Below, piece after piece: positions 47,785-61,359 of a DNA stretch of 64,000 bases. The first letter of the stretch is position 1. Each line of letters begins with the position of its first letter. The position numbers were made by a program, and so were the translations under genes. The stretch comes from Rhea pennata (taxonomy: Eukaryota > Chordata > Aves > Rheiformes > Rheidae): assembly GCF_028389875.1 (NCBI RefSeq), contig NC_084671.1:29817083-29881082 (forward strand), written 5' to 3'. A model generated the notes under the pieces. That model did not search any database. It had not been told where the DNA came from and was given only the letters and a program-made list of their open reading frames with translations.

Positions 47785-49370
47785 GCTCTGGAGAAAGGAA
47801 GACTCCTTTGGTTGAGGAGGATAGGATTAGAGACGTTCTGGGCAAGCTTGACATCGACAAATCCATGGGCCCTGATGGGAGGCACCCACAGATACTGAGG
47901 GAGCTGGCAGATGTTGTTATCAGCTCTCCATCATCTTTGAAAGGGCGTGGAGAACTGGAGAGGTGCCTGAGGACTGGAAGAAAGCCAGTGTCACTCCAGT
48001 CTTCCAAAAGGGCAAGAAGGAGGACCCAGGCAACTCTAGGCCGGACAGCCTCACCTCTGTCCCTGGAAAGGTAATGGAACAGCTCATTCTGGAGGCCATC
48101 TCCAGACATATGGAGGATAAGAAGGTGATGAGGAGTAGTCAGCATGGATTCACCAAGGGGAACTCCTGCTTAACCAATCTGATAGCCTTCTCTGATGGAA
48201 TGACTGGCTGGGATAGATGAGGGGAGAGCGGTGGACGTTGGGTACCTTGACTTCAGAAAGGCTTTTGACACTGTCCCCCCAACATCCTCTTAGATAAGCT
48301 CAGGAAATGTGGGTTAGACGAGTGGACCATGAGGTGTCTTGAGAACTAGCTGAAAGGCAGAACTCAGAGGGCTGTCATCAGTGGTGCGGAGTCTAGTTGG
48401 AGGCCTGTGGCTAGTGGCATTCCCCAGGGCTCCATACTGGGTCCCATCCTGTTCAACTTCTTCATCAATGACCTGGACGAAGGGGACAGAGTGCCTCCTC
48501 AGCAAGTTTGCTGATGATACCAATCTGGGAGGAGTGGCTGATACAGCTGAGGGCTGTGCTGCCATTCAGAGAGACCTGGCCAGGCTGGCGAGCTGGGCAG
48601 AGAGGAACCTCATGAGGTTCCACAAGGGCAAGTGCAGAGAAATAGCCCTAGGCACCAGTACAAGCCAGGGGCTGAGCTGCTGGAGAGCAGCTCTGCAGAG
48701 AAGGACCTGCAGAGGAGTGCTGCTGGATGACAAGTTGACGATGAGCCAGCAATGTGCCCTTGTGGCCAGGAAGGCCAATGGTCTCCTTGGGTGCATTAGG
48801 CAGAGTGTTGCCAGCAGGTCGAGGGAGGTGATCCTGCCCCTCTTCTCAGCCCTGGTGAGGCCTCATCTCGAGTACTGCTTCCCGTTCTGGGCTCCCCAGT
48901 ACAACAGAGACATGGAGCTACTGGAGAGAGTCCAGCATAGGGCTACCAAGATGATCAGAGGGCTGGAGCATCTGCCCTGTGAGGAACAGCTACGAGAGCT
49001 GGGCCAGTTTAGCCTGGAGAAGAGAAGGCTGAGGTGGGATCTTATCAATAAGTATCCGAAGGGAGGGTGTCAAGGGGATTGGGACAAACTCTTTTCAGTT
49101 GTCCCATGTGACAGGACAAGAGGCAATGGGCAAAAACTGAATCACAGGAAGTTCCGCCAGAATGTGAGGAGGAATGTCTTCACCATGAGAGTGATGGAGC
49201 ACTGCAAGAGTTAGCCCAGAGAGGTTGTGGAGTCTCCTTCTCTGGAGATATTCAAAACCCGCCTGGATGCAACCCTGTCTAACATTCTGTAAGTGACCCT
49301 GCTTGAGCAGGGGGTTTGGACTAGCTGGTCTCCAGAGGTCCCTTCCAACCTTACCGATTCTATGATTCTA
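47785..49370 (+). mobile_element. CR1 LINE, 5'-truncated, close relative of the 31.7-33.4 kb copy
   Basis: Runs from ORF2 (LDIDKSMGPDGRHPQILREL) through YLDF (48243-48254), the PQGS segment, the catalytic FADD (48507-48518) and the CR1 downstream region to the tail gattctatgattcta. Bases 47948-48096 are identical to 31944-32092 of the other copy. It shares with it the +1 shift before YLDF, the in-frame TAG (48347-48349) and the +1 shift at GGGG (48482-48485). Private changes include a one-base loss in the C run near 48280 and a 16-base deletion around 48638. The 277-codon frame from 48381 is the open part after the last shift. It is not a functional gene. Confidence 0.95.
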
Positions 49371-52300
49371 GGTTTGTGCAAGGCAGTCTTTATTTCAGAA
49401 GAGAAACAGAAGTTAATATCTCATTTACCAAAAATTAACAAAATAAAATCCGACTCAGCTCTTTCACTAGTGGATGGCATGTGTATATATCTGGCACAAC
49501 CAATCCTTTCGCTTCTCCCAGTCAAAAATTGCACCATATCAGCATATAAAGATCTTGATGCAGATTCAGTAGTAAGTCTTGGTGAGTTTGTCTTAATATT
49601 GTTTATCTGCTGGAGATAAGTACAGAAACACAGTTCAGTGTGGGAGAACTCAGACTCTGCTATTTTACGCAATGGACATACCTACTTCCAGTGGGTCACT
49701 TCAAGAAAATATAACCGGTCACAAACCAGGAAATTTCAGGCCATTTAGAAAGATAGCTTTGATTTGTGACTTGAGTAGAAATAAAGATGCTGAAGCAACA
49801 GGTTATAGAAATTATGATCACTTTAACCTTCACTTTTTCTAGCAAAATGATGAAAAATGTTCCAGCACACCGGATGAAATTCCCAGCTGTTGTCTGTGTA
49901 TCCTCAGACAGTGCTAGCCAGAATTAAAAGGACTGTACATCAGGGCAAAATCAAAGCCAAAAGCAGTCTGTTGGTTTAATGTGATTAGTCTGAAAAGGAC
50001 ATTAGGTCAGTGGTTTCTGAAAAGACAAACCAGTGATAACAGCGATGAATGTTTATAACGTTCTCACATGGCAGAATCCTAGAGAACTGGCACATATATA
50101 AATCCTGTCAATTTGCAGACTCCTGGCACATTAAAGCAATCTTTCAGAGACTAACTGAAAGTTGTACTTCACTGCGCCGTTTGACAGAAGAGTTTCATTG
50201 GCTAGTTTGCAATGAAATTGCTGCTAAATATTTTACCAAACGTGACAGAGGTGCAAATTTACTAAGATACTATCTCCAAGCTCACAGTAGTCGTATTCTT
50301 ATGCTGTAAAATGTATATTATTATTCTTGGTGAAGCTGAGCATTCCAAGAACATAAAATGACTGGTGCTAGATGGAAGGAAAGCAGCGAAATGCAATTAC
50401 CTACAGCATAGTATTCAGAGCTTCAGATATAACTTGCTTTCTACACAAACAGAAAGTTCAACATAAGAGTAGAAAGCCAAGCTATATCCCTGTCAAGTGT
50501 TGTGACAGGCCACATCAGGACTTTTCATCTCTATTTTCTCAAACATCCATCCTCTCCTCTGCTGCTGCAATGTTTGGTAAAAGGATACAACAAAACAGCA
50601 TACTTTAGTAGCTGTTGGATTTCTTTTTGCAGGTACGTGGGTATATTAAATGTCTTCTTTCCTAAAAGATGATTTGTTGCTTTCTGTTTCCTGTATAGAC
50701 TGTCTGACAATGAGGCAGAAATTCTAGCTTCCCTGGGCCTTCTCAGCCTGCAATTCCTTGAAGGACTCCACTGAGACCAGAGCTTTTTCCACCCTGTTAA
50801 ACAAGCTGAATAAAAAACAGAGCATTTCCCCAGAAAATCTTAATCTGCTTGTCAAGACTTACACACAAGTGCTTTGAGGTTAAACAGCATCTGTAAAAGA
50901 CTTTAAGTTGGCTGTGTTGTGATAACTTTGAGAGTTATTTAGTGTGGAAGTGTTCCCTGGCATTGGGTTTGAAGCCCAGGCTGAGTGTTAATCAGGTGCT
51001 GTTGAGATGCAAAAAACTCATGAGGGCCATCTGTAATGGATGATCTGAGTGTAGTTTCTTATTTCAGGGCAAACTTTTACTTTCTACCTATGGAAGTTCT
51101 ACTTTACAGAATTACAGTTTAACAAAAAAGTACATTATTATGCATCCACTGTGCCAAACACTGGCTCTGTTCTAGTTGAAAGTAATCTAAACCAGCTATA
51201 CCACTCAACTACTTAATGACAGATTGAACATGTGGTTCTTCTATAGCTGACGTCTCGCCTGGAGATTTAAGTGCCCAAAACTTCAGCGATAAAGAATCAA
51301 AACAAAACAAAAAGTAAACATTTATGGCTGGATAAAAGGTAAAAGCAATTGCATGGAGAAGAATGTAAGGATTAAAAAAGCACTATATTAGGAAAAGCTT
51401 CAGGGTGTAATGTGGGACTTTTGAAAATAGCTCTGTTTTATGTTCCAACAATTCATTTGGACAAAGCCCTAGGGAACATATTGGGAGGCTTTGATCCTCA
51501 AACTGTACATGCAGAGATCATGGTGGCTCTGTTTCCTCCTCAATTTCTTTTCTTCATTCCCTCTGCTCCAAGGAACTTGGAAAGAATTTCCTTGCTGCCT
51601 GGTATTGACCCTCCCTAATGTAATAAGGTTAGCTATTTTCTGCATAAATACCATCTTTCTGGGAGTATACTTAGCTATTCATCTCCACCAGTGAACATCT
51701 CAGCTCACTTGTTGCCTCCTCCTCACTAGAGGAGAGCTCTGTACCTGCAGCGGCTGTATGTAGCCCAGTGCCTGCTTTGAACACACACTTTGTTTTAACG
51801 TGTGCTGCTATGAACGTGCCTTGATGAAAGCCCATCAAAGAACTGAGGGGGCAAGAAGTGCTTTGGCGAGGAGACAGGAAAAAGAGAAATGTCTGATGAA
51901 AAGAAGTTGTGCAAAGAAGTTGGACTGCTTGCCCAGAGTAGAGCAGCTGCAGGGAGAGGCTCACTGCAAGCATTAAAAAAAAAAAAAAAAAAAAGAGTGG
52001 CAGTGTCACAGCAGCAGGGAGAGAGGAGAAGCCTACAGGACTTCAGGAAATATTGGACAGGAAACCCTTAAAAATCAATGGTGTCTTTTAAGGAAAAGAG
52101 TCCCAGGGCTTAATGCAGCTCTTTCAAAGTATCTGAATGCTGCCAGGCAGCACTGTCCACCACCCAGTATAGACTTACACACACGCTGTAACGACTACTT
52201 GTTCTCTGTCATGTCACACCTCAAGACTAGCTGGAAAAGAGTCAGAGCCCACCAACATTCTCTGCTTTTCACTGGTGCTATCAGCAGAGAAAGGGGAAAC

Positions 52301-55300
52301 CTGGGACATCACATAAAAGGAAAAGATTTCTTACTGAAGAAGAGTATTTCAAGTGTATTTCTACCTAGGGATGCCGCAGCCAGACTTTGTCATCATAGCT
52401 GCGTACACACAGACTGACTTCTGGAGCCACCTGCAAGTCCTCCTCTGATGTGTACTGGGCTTCTTGGCCAGGAGAGATGAAGAACTGCTTCCTCATCAGC
52501 TGTCTGGCACCACGCCAGCCAGGCTCATGGCTCCTAGAAGTGCTTTCGCTATGAAAAGAAAGAAATGGCATGCCTCTGCCAAAGCCTCTTTCTGTATAGC
52601 TACCTGTAGATGGGACTTCAGTGATAAAGCTAAGATATTTTAACACATTTCCTGTTAGTTCTGGAAGACTAATATAGAGCCAGCTAAAGAATCTGGAGCC
52701 TAGTGCTCTCCTACATCAGCAAAATCAACCTGAGAGATTCAAATAAACCACATTTGTGTAAAGCTGCTGAAGTCAATGATTATGCTAATGATTAAGTAAT
52801 TTGGCCTGCCAACCTTTTTTACTGGTGATGATGCAAGAAAAAGCTTGCTTCAAGCTGAATTTACAGAGTTAGAAGAATTCCTGTTACACTTGCCAGCTAA
52901 GAAAGTCTGATCTGGAAGTCCTTCAGACCCAGGAGCCATAGAGCCTCAGTAAGATATTTTTCAGAATAGAACAAACCACGTAAAATGGGAGGACACACAC
53001 ATTTCCTTCCTTTTGGAGAGTGTACAGTTTCTGCAGTTCATTTATTGCATCCTGCGGCAAGAACACTGATGCTGCTTGCTTTTGCTTTCCAATGCGCTTG
53101 GACCACTTGCCTGTGTTAATACTATAGTATGCCCAAGATTATTAAGACTTATTAAGATTTGCAGATTTTTTTGACAAAGTGCTAATAAATAAAAAACAGA
53201 CAAATGAGGCTGTGATTGAAAACATCTTGCTCCATTTCCTTCCCCTGTGTCTCTCCTGGATTGGAAATCTGGAGCTAAGCCTTCCAAAAATACAGCATGG
53301 ATGAATTTTGCCTAAGCTGAGCACTAGGCAGTGATTCATCTCAGTAAAGAATTAATATTAGGATCTTATGCATGAACAGTCCTGAATAGAAGAGAATCAA
53401 AGGAGTAGGACTGAAGTCTCTTGGTGGACAGCCCTCAGAAGTGGGGTGGGCAACGGATATAGGTCAAGAATAGTTTTTCTGAGTCAAGAGGATGCCAGAC
53501 AAGCCAGCCTGCCAGCTGAAATGATGGCAAATGGAGGTGACAACTTAATGCAATACCTGCACTTGCTTGGTCAGACACCCACTTTGTGTGTGTGTCTGTT
53601 GGCATATTGCCCCTACTCCCTCCACCACAGCAACCATTGTACCGACTGTCCAACCTTGACCATGTTTGACAGGTCAAGGGATAGAAACCTGAAATAGTGT
53701 ACAAGAAATCATCTCCCTTTTTTTCTCTCATCTCTGGAGCAAGTACTCACATGTTAAAATTTCCCAGAAAGCATGTCCATAAATCATCTGCAATGCCATT
53801 TATATACCCAGTAGTCACTTGCATTGTGCTCCTCCATGCTCCATCCCTTTGACAGATGAATCTGGAACTGAAATCAGAAAAAAATAGATGACTGATAAGG
53901 TCAAAGATGGTATTGGACAAACACCAAATGGCACAAGGGGAGCATGAGCATCTCTTCCTCCACTTGGCAGGAGGAGAGTGCTTAGGAGAAGCCCAGTTAC
54001 ACCATCACCTGCTGGTGTCTGGAGGCAGAATCACCATAGACCAACATACCCAGAGACATCAGCAGTTGGAGTGCTGCCTCATCCAGCTTTTAAGCAGCAT
54101 TGGCACCATGTCACAGAACCCCTCTGTCTTTTCTTCAGCATCTAGACCACAGTAATTGGACAGCAGTTAGGATCAGAGAGCTCTCCCAGCAAGATGATCC
54201 AGAGCTCTGTAATTAGCTTTTCTATGATAGGGACTGTCAGCCATGAAAAGCCTCATGTGCAGTTTATCTATGTAGCTAGTTCTTGACCCAGAAGGACTTG
54301 GACTTCCCCACTGGGAAGAGACTGGCGCTCATTCTCTGTTTGCCTAGCAAGAACAGTGACAGTTTGAAAGATTGGGCTGAGAGGAAGTCAGTTCTCTCAT
54401 GTGCACTGAGGCAGCCCAGCTCAGGGAGGATGCAGCTCATTCATGTGAAATTTCATAGTTCTCAGCTGCCTGGAGTACCAGCTTGCTGTTCAAATGTACT
54501 ACAATCAAGGTTTACAAGTATGACACAAGAGGTTGACTAGACCATCTGGGAAAGGACGAGACAGAAATCGGTAAAGTGTGATCTTTCTAGTGGTTCACCA
54601 GAAGAGGTATCAAGGAGTTCCATGAAGGTCACCTGTGAGCTTTTAGGAGAGGACTGTGGATGCTGCAAGGAGTTTGGAATTGCCCAGCAAGGAGTCAGAA
54701 GCCAACTGAGGTTTTTGCTGTAGTGTAACCAATCCAGCAGAAGATTGCCACTGTAGGAAAGATTAGCAGAGTGGCTATGAAATGATGTTTATGGCTTATG
54801 ACTTTACTGCCAGAGTGAGAAATCCTCCAGGTCTCCTTTGTGCATAGGAAATCCTGGGGTGAAGGGATCACTTATCACAAAGTGAGTGAGTGAGGGCTGC
54901 CAGAAGGATACAGAGGAGAAGTCATAAGTTTTTATTACTGAAAATGGAAAGAATTCCTTTTATCTGAGCTCTAGCTATTACCTAGGGGAACAGCCAGAAT
55001 CATTTCTATGTGGGTGAAACAGGCCAAGAAATGGCTGTGTTAGAGCACGCAAAATTGTTTCATTACAGCACAAAATAAAGGTTCTTAGAGCCACTTTTCT
55101 GCTGTCTGTCATTCAGTGCTAGTTGAAGGGACGAGAGGTTCCTAGGACCAGAGGAGGCAGCATAAGTCTTTCCTTATTCAAGTTATGAAATAATATCTCA
55201 GGGGATATGACAAAAGCTCCAGCTGGCAACTCACTTGGGTTTTCACTTGCATTGTAGCATCCTTTAGTTCATTTAGATAGTAGCAGGGTCAGGACAGCAT

Positions 55301-56789
55301 CATAGGAGAGCTTGAACTTCCTTAGCCATGAAGGAGAGTTGATGAGTAAAAACAGAGTCCATGTAAAGCACAGAGGAAGAGCATTCAAGCTCATTGCAAC
55401 CCCAACCTAACACAGAAGGCTGTAAGTATGTAGGAAGGATCATAAAGCTACCAGATGAAAGGGAGAAGAGATAATTGAACTAGACCAGAATGTGGCATCT
55501 GCATTATGAAGGGGAAATCACAGAGGAAATGTCAGAGGAAGGGCAGGAACAGGAGAAACTCGGCCCCATCTCAAATACGTGAGATACTGTGCCCAGATAC
55601 CTGGATTTTGTTGGTTTTGTGCAACACAGTGCAAGAAGTTACATGGCAAGCTTTGACTCATGGTAAAGGAGAGGAACCAGCTAAGAAACTGGAGTTGCAA
55701 ATAATGTGGGTGATGCTCCTGGTTGTGAGGAAAAGAAGGAGTGAGCAAAGGAATGTGGTGCAGCAATGTTGTGGACTAAGAACTGATAATCAAAGCCTCT
55801 TGGGAAAAAAACTAATGAGAAAAAAGGGGTCATGAGTGAACATGTTACAGGCAGAGCAGCAAACCATGCTGATAATGACACAAGAAATGAATGTGGTTGC
55901 CCACCTGATGCTCGGGTACATAATGGAGAGGGTAAGTGTGACTGCATGCTCTGTTGATTAAGCAGCAAAAGGCTGGTAAAGGTTATATTGTGCAAAGTGA
56001 GCACATACATGTTCCACCTCCTCCAGCTTTATGCCACTGTGCCACAGCCCATTCTCAGCAAGATGGGAAAGAACACACACATCAACATGATGCAAGTTCA
56101 CTCCCTTACTATTCTACCTAACTGGCTTATATATCCTATCAGAAGGCTCAGGTGTTCACGCACTTTACAAAGTGTCGCTATTGGTTGACTAGCATTGTCC
56201 AGGTGTATCTGCTCAGTCTCTAATTGACCGCTGTGTCGACTCCCTTCCCAGGTGCATATACTTCTGCTTATCTTGCTGTAAAATAGCCAGGGCCCCAACA
56301 CCACTGGCTCAATAAAGAGCTTTTTAATGACTTGGGGGAAAAAAAAGAATTGTATTTAAGGTTGAAGCAAGAATGAGTGATTAAGAAACTGCGGAGACCA
56401 TATAGGGCTAATATCAGAGAAACACAAAGTGAGACACAACTAAGAGGGCATATGGTAAGGAAAAAATGTTAGATGTAATTAGAAGTTACAATAAAACAAT
56501 GAAGAATATAGTTCTATTACTTACTGGGGGAAGAGAGCAAGCGCAGATGTTGTATTCAGTGCCTTTTTTGCTTTATTCTTCAGGAAAAGTTTTTACGTGA
56601 TCAGAAAATAATTTTAATGTGGACATAGAAGTATGAGCCAGAAGTAGAAGAAGAGAATAAGCAACACAGCAGATACATCTAGATGTAAGGAATGGAGAGA
56701 ATCCCCCTTGGAGTGCTAAAGAGACCAAAAATTTCTGTACTGCTGAAAGTTAATTCATGGAAGATACAGGTACGGACAGTTGCAGGTGC
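49371..56789. other. Intergenic, no gene recognised
   Basis: About 7.4 kb of mixed-composition sequence. Open frames are short and do not resemble known proteins. There is an A20 tract at 51975-51994. An LTR-like segment may end near 56.3 kb (see findings). By human synteny NRROS could lie in this direction, but none of its leucine-rich-repeat coding sequence is visible. Confidence 0.55.
51975..51994. repeat. A20 homopolymer
   Basis: A run of 20 A on the plus strand. Confidence 0.95.
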
Positions 56790-57450
56790 CTGGAAAAGGG
56801 TAAATAGATGCTTTGTTTTTTAAAAGGGGAAGAAACAGAGTGAACCAGCATGATTTCAACACTGAAGGCTATTCAGTCCCATAATCATTTGGTTCCTACA
56901 AATAATATTTTGGTTCCTACAAACCAAAGCGATAACATGCTGTCATAGGCAGCCAGCACGGATTTGTGAAGAGCAAATCACATCAAACCAACCAAATGCC
57001 CTTCTTTGGCAAGAGCTGCAAAGGCACATAAGTATTAACACAGAGCCCATTGGAGGGAGCAACCCGCAAATCTCTGCAGACAGAGTAAATTGTCATTAGG
57101 GGGAGAGGGGAGGAGGTAAGACAAGGCTGCTTCCCAGAGACAGCATTATTCCTTACAGCATGTCGATGAGTGAGCTAAGAAGTGTGATCTGGGTGCCATC
57201 CCCAGAATGGGGGAGATCAGCTAGTTGCAAGCAGCTCAGGGCCAGACTGGGTCCTGCTGGGGTCTGTCATAAATGCATTAATAAGGGGGATAAAAGGAGA
57301 GCATGTGCACTTGTGAAAAAAGGGTTCCAAGCTGGGAGGACTGCAAGACTTTGGTGAGCCTTAGAAGCTATCATGGTCCTGATAACCTGGGAAAGCAGCC
57401 TAAGAAAGAGAAAGCTGAGTCAAGCCCAACGTGCCTCTTTTGGAGAAGAG
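56790..57450 (+). mobile_element. Ancient, decayed CR1-like LINE fragment
   Basis: Weak but ordered matches to the CR1 reverse-transcriptase region. A cagccagcacggatttgtga segment (SQHGFVKSKSHQTNQ) is followed by tgggtcctgctggggtctgt, where the PQGS-VLGP region is expected. Next comes gtgcacttgtgaaaaaaggg...ccaagctgggaggactgcaa, where the FADD-TKLGG region is expected. It is more diverged than the other copies, with many indels. The ends are approximate. Confidence 0.5.
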
Positions 57451-60400
57451 GGTTCAGAAGCAGAAAGGGAAATAACCAGCTATGCAGTGGCCCTGCCAGA
57501 TAACATTTCAGGAGGCAGCATGAGTGCTGACATGGATATAAGTTACCAGTGTGATTATGGTGCAGAAATGCTGGGGAAGCCTGCTTTGCAGTATCACATC
57601 TTTCTCTGGCATAGAGCTAGCGGAAAGGCAAGCAGTACTTTTGGAAAGAGGCTACTGAAAAGAAGAGAGGAATCAAGTGCCCGGCTTGTCCATCCGGTGC
57701 AAGATAAACAGTTACCAGCTTATGTTACAGTGAGGCTGTCTTAACTTAGATAATAGAAGAAGTGTCCTTGCCAGGGGATGATCAAGCTTTGGAATGAAGT
57801 CACCCACTGGTAAGGTGACTGCACAGCCCACATTACTGGATGCCAGACTGAGTCCAAGAGTGCCATGGGTTTGGGTGCATACAGATGCATAGGGGAGTGC
57901 ATAGGGCCTAGGTACCAAGGCCAGGTAGCAGTGAAGGTGAAAGAGAGCCTACCCAATGCCTTGGCCGCAGGAGGGCGCTCTGTTACTGCGTTTGGAGACC
58001 ATCGCATTCAGCATGAATGAGCAATTTGTGCTGACTGCTGAAGGCAACTGCGCCAGCACACATTGTCCTTCCTCACTGAAAACTGCCTAAGAAGGTGGCA
58101 ACTGGGGAAAAGGTTATAAGCAATTGCAGATGGCTCTGCTCTCCTTCCAGCCCGTGCAGCAAACCTTCTTGAACTCCGGTGCATCTTTAACTGGGCTCCA
58201 AGAATGCATTTGTCAGGTCAGCTACAGTCCTCAGCTTCATTTCCAGGTGTTTACTCTCAGTCAAAACCAGACCAAAGCCTCTAGCACCTGGGTGTACTAG
58301 AGATGCTCATGACAGGCTCTTTTCTCATGTCACTCTTCACTGAGAATGCCAGCCTGGTATCTGTAGAAAGTGAGAACAACAAAGTAAAGTGATGCTGCTT
58401 CCTCCAGCTCGCTTCTGCTCCTGGATATGTAGATCTGTGGAAAACAGATGATATTCAGTATAATTTAATCCGTGCAGTGTCATACACAATAGCTGTGTTC
58501 TGACTAAACACACCTTGATGATAGCTCTGTCAAAAAAACCCAACATCCATTGAATAATAAAGATTGGGTTTTTTTTCATATTTTTCAACATAGCTGTCTC
58601 TGACTTTATGCTATTTGTCACTGAGAGACAACAATCTTTTCCATGATGGCAATCTAAGCACACAGTCAAAGTGCTACCAGTGTCCCACAGGACAGTTCAT
58701 TTCCATAGAGAGGCCACTGAAGTTCCACTCAGCAGCAGTTGCTTTTGCCAGCTTGTTGTGTGGGGTGGGGGGAGGGATAAAGATCCTAGTGCTTATTCAC
58801 AGGGCATAAATGGATGTGTAGCAGCTTCCAGGTAAGGTGAGCACAGGATTTGGAAGTGGTAGATTAGAATAGGGTTGTATAGCAGACTCATGCAAAAGAG
58901 CTGTTGCTGGATTTAGGTTGAAAGATCTTCCCCCAGCCTAAGATAGATGGATGCTATTAGGACATCACAGAAACATTAAAGCACCATATTAGTTCTCAAT
59001 AATATTGACACCAAACCTGATCACTGGAAAAATCTTACTCTGAAGACTTCAACAGACACAGCACCATGTCATTGCATGGACCTCAGCATCATCCTCATAA
59101 TGAATTTTACCTGCTGGGCACGGATCCTGTGTATGCACTGTCCCCAAAGTAACTAAGTGTTCTGCTTGTCACATCCTTTGCTGAATGTCTAAAGAAAATA
59201 AAATCCTTGTGTGCTTTTGACCACAGTATGCCCTCTTGATTGTTAACCAGTAGGGCTGTTCTACTGTGTCTCGAATGACCTCTTCCAACCACAGCTGCTT
59301 CAGTGAGACCATGGAGGCAAAATGTGAGTTCAGCTGACATGCCCGCATCCCGTGTGGCTGGTAGTAGGATGCATCTCACTAGTTTTGTCTGTAGGATTCT
59401 CTGCTGCTGCTCTTTTGGCAATTTCAGCTGCCAGAATTAACTGTGCTCAATGGGGTGTTCAGGACCTTCCTCCATTTCAACCATCCTGCCTGCTCAGTTA
59501 TGTGTCTGGGAGAATAAAAAGCATCCATGTTTCTGGCCCAAAACTGAGGTAAGGAGACGAGGACAAGTACCTTGGGGCTTCAGCAGGAGTAAGGCAAGCA
59601 GGGGCAAGGTGGGATGCATGACCAGTGTGGGTGGGAGGCAGAACAGTGTGACAAATGGCTCCAAAGCACCCTCACCCTCCAGAGTCTCATCCTCCTCAGC
59701 CTTGTGGAGGACTCCGTCAGAACTGCTGTGGAGGAAGACAGCCTGGCTGCATTATCTCAGGATTTACCTGGGTGCTCACTGGTGCTGAAATCACTTCCCC
59801 TACCTTTTTTTTTTTTTAAAAAAAAAATCCTCACTAGAAGCAGAGCAATGGCCCTTTGTGCATCGGCAGCAGCGCCTCAACAAACAGAAGTGACCGCAGT
59901 AAAACACTGCAGTATCAACAGAGCAGTGCTAGTGCGCGCACAAGGAAGAAACCTCTGAAAACCCGTACAAAGAGCTGCAGAGGGGAAAGGCAGGCAGAGC
60001 TGGCTGCTGAGGTTAGCCAGGTGCAGGCCTTTCACCATCCAATAAGTCCATCTGCAGGGTGCTTGCAAGCCCTGGCACAGCATTCGGTTGGCAGTTGGAG
60101 CTCTTCCCAGAAAGAGCGGTGATGAAGCAAGAGCTGGCCAACAGAGTCATGTTCAAGTTGCTCGGCTTTGAGATGCAGCTCCTGCCCCACACATGCTAAG
60201 AAGCGGCTAAGGAGGCATTTCAGACAAGAGTGACTTGTCGCCCCAAACAAAGTACCTTTCAGCCCCAGTGTGCTTGCTGCCGCAATGCCGCAATCAGAGC
60301 TGCAGAGGAAGCAGCTTCCTGGAATGAGGGACCAGCTTTCCTCAAGCAACTTCCTGGAGGTCCAGCCTGACATATTGCCCTGCCTCTCCTTGGCTGTTCA

Positions 60401-61359
60401 GCTCAGGCAGCAACAACCTCGTCCTCCAAGAAAGCTGTGGCTGCCCAAGAAAGGGCAGAGAAACCAGGCCACCATCCCTGGGAGCAAGGGAGAGATGTGT
60501 GGACGTTCTGACCCCGCTGCCTGCACCAGTGCTGCTGCAGCCCTGAGGCACCATCCTGCAGCCCAGCATGTATAAGAAAGGCCTTCTCTTGACTCTCGTG
60601 GGGCACTGTGGAAATCAGGTGACCAGGAGAGATACCCAACATCTCTCAGTCACAAAACACAAACTTCCCTCAGCTGCTGGTCTTTCAAGCAGTGGAAGAT
60701 AGTTTTGAGCTCCCTCTGACATGCCTCATGGACCATGGAAATACAGACTTGGCTGTATGTAACATTTCATTCCACTTTCATGCTGGGACAAGAGGTTTTT
60801 TTAGTAGGTTTTTAAATTGCTTATCATTGATCTGTGTGTTTAATCATCTCTTCTATGGCATACAAGGCTTCCTGTGGTATACTCATTAATATTTATTAAG
60901 CATGCATGGCAAATGTGTTTACACTCTTGAGATCTGCATCTTGATCAATGCACAAAGCTGGCACCTTTCACTGCCTGAGGTCATTAATTTGTTAAACGCA
61001 TACTTTTGCAGCACCTTTTAATATGCTATATCATCGGATCCCAGCAACTACAGTACTAAACTCTTCTGTGATTTGTACCAGCTCCACACTAATCCTGGGC
61101 AGCCGAGGAGATGCATTGCTACATGGAGAACAACTACAAGAAGAGTCTTGTCTGCCAAAATATAATTTGTTCATAAGCTCCTTTGGTGCACAAGGTATCT
61201 CGGACCGAACAGGATGGTTGTGAAGATTTTGCTGTTCAGTGAGGTGGCTTGCCCATTTCCTCCTCTGTCCTATGTGCAAGGTATTACATTGTCTTCACAA
61301 CCATCTCAACATGCCTCTCTAATATGTCCTCCAGTAACACTTCCAAAACAGCATTGACA
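57451..61359. other. Intergenic, no gene recognised
   Basis: No coding gene or known repeat could be assigned. GC is somewhat raised near 59.3-60.6 kb, which produces overlapping open frames of 65-114 codons on both strands. None shows domain signals. Confidence 0.5.
59805..59827. repeat. T13A10 palindromic tract
   Basis: Thirteen T directly followed by ten A, a perfect self-complementary core. Confidence 0.95.

Noticed and set aside
48381..49214. 277-codon frame as a host gene
   Set aside because: It is the 3' part of a CR1 ORF2 after a frameshift; the first residues are read out of the CR1 frame.
57373..57744. 123-codon plus-strand frame near 57.5 kb
   Set aside because: It starts inside decayed CR1-like sequence and shows no recognisable domain.
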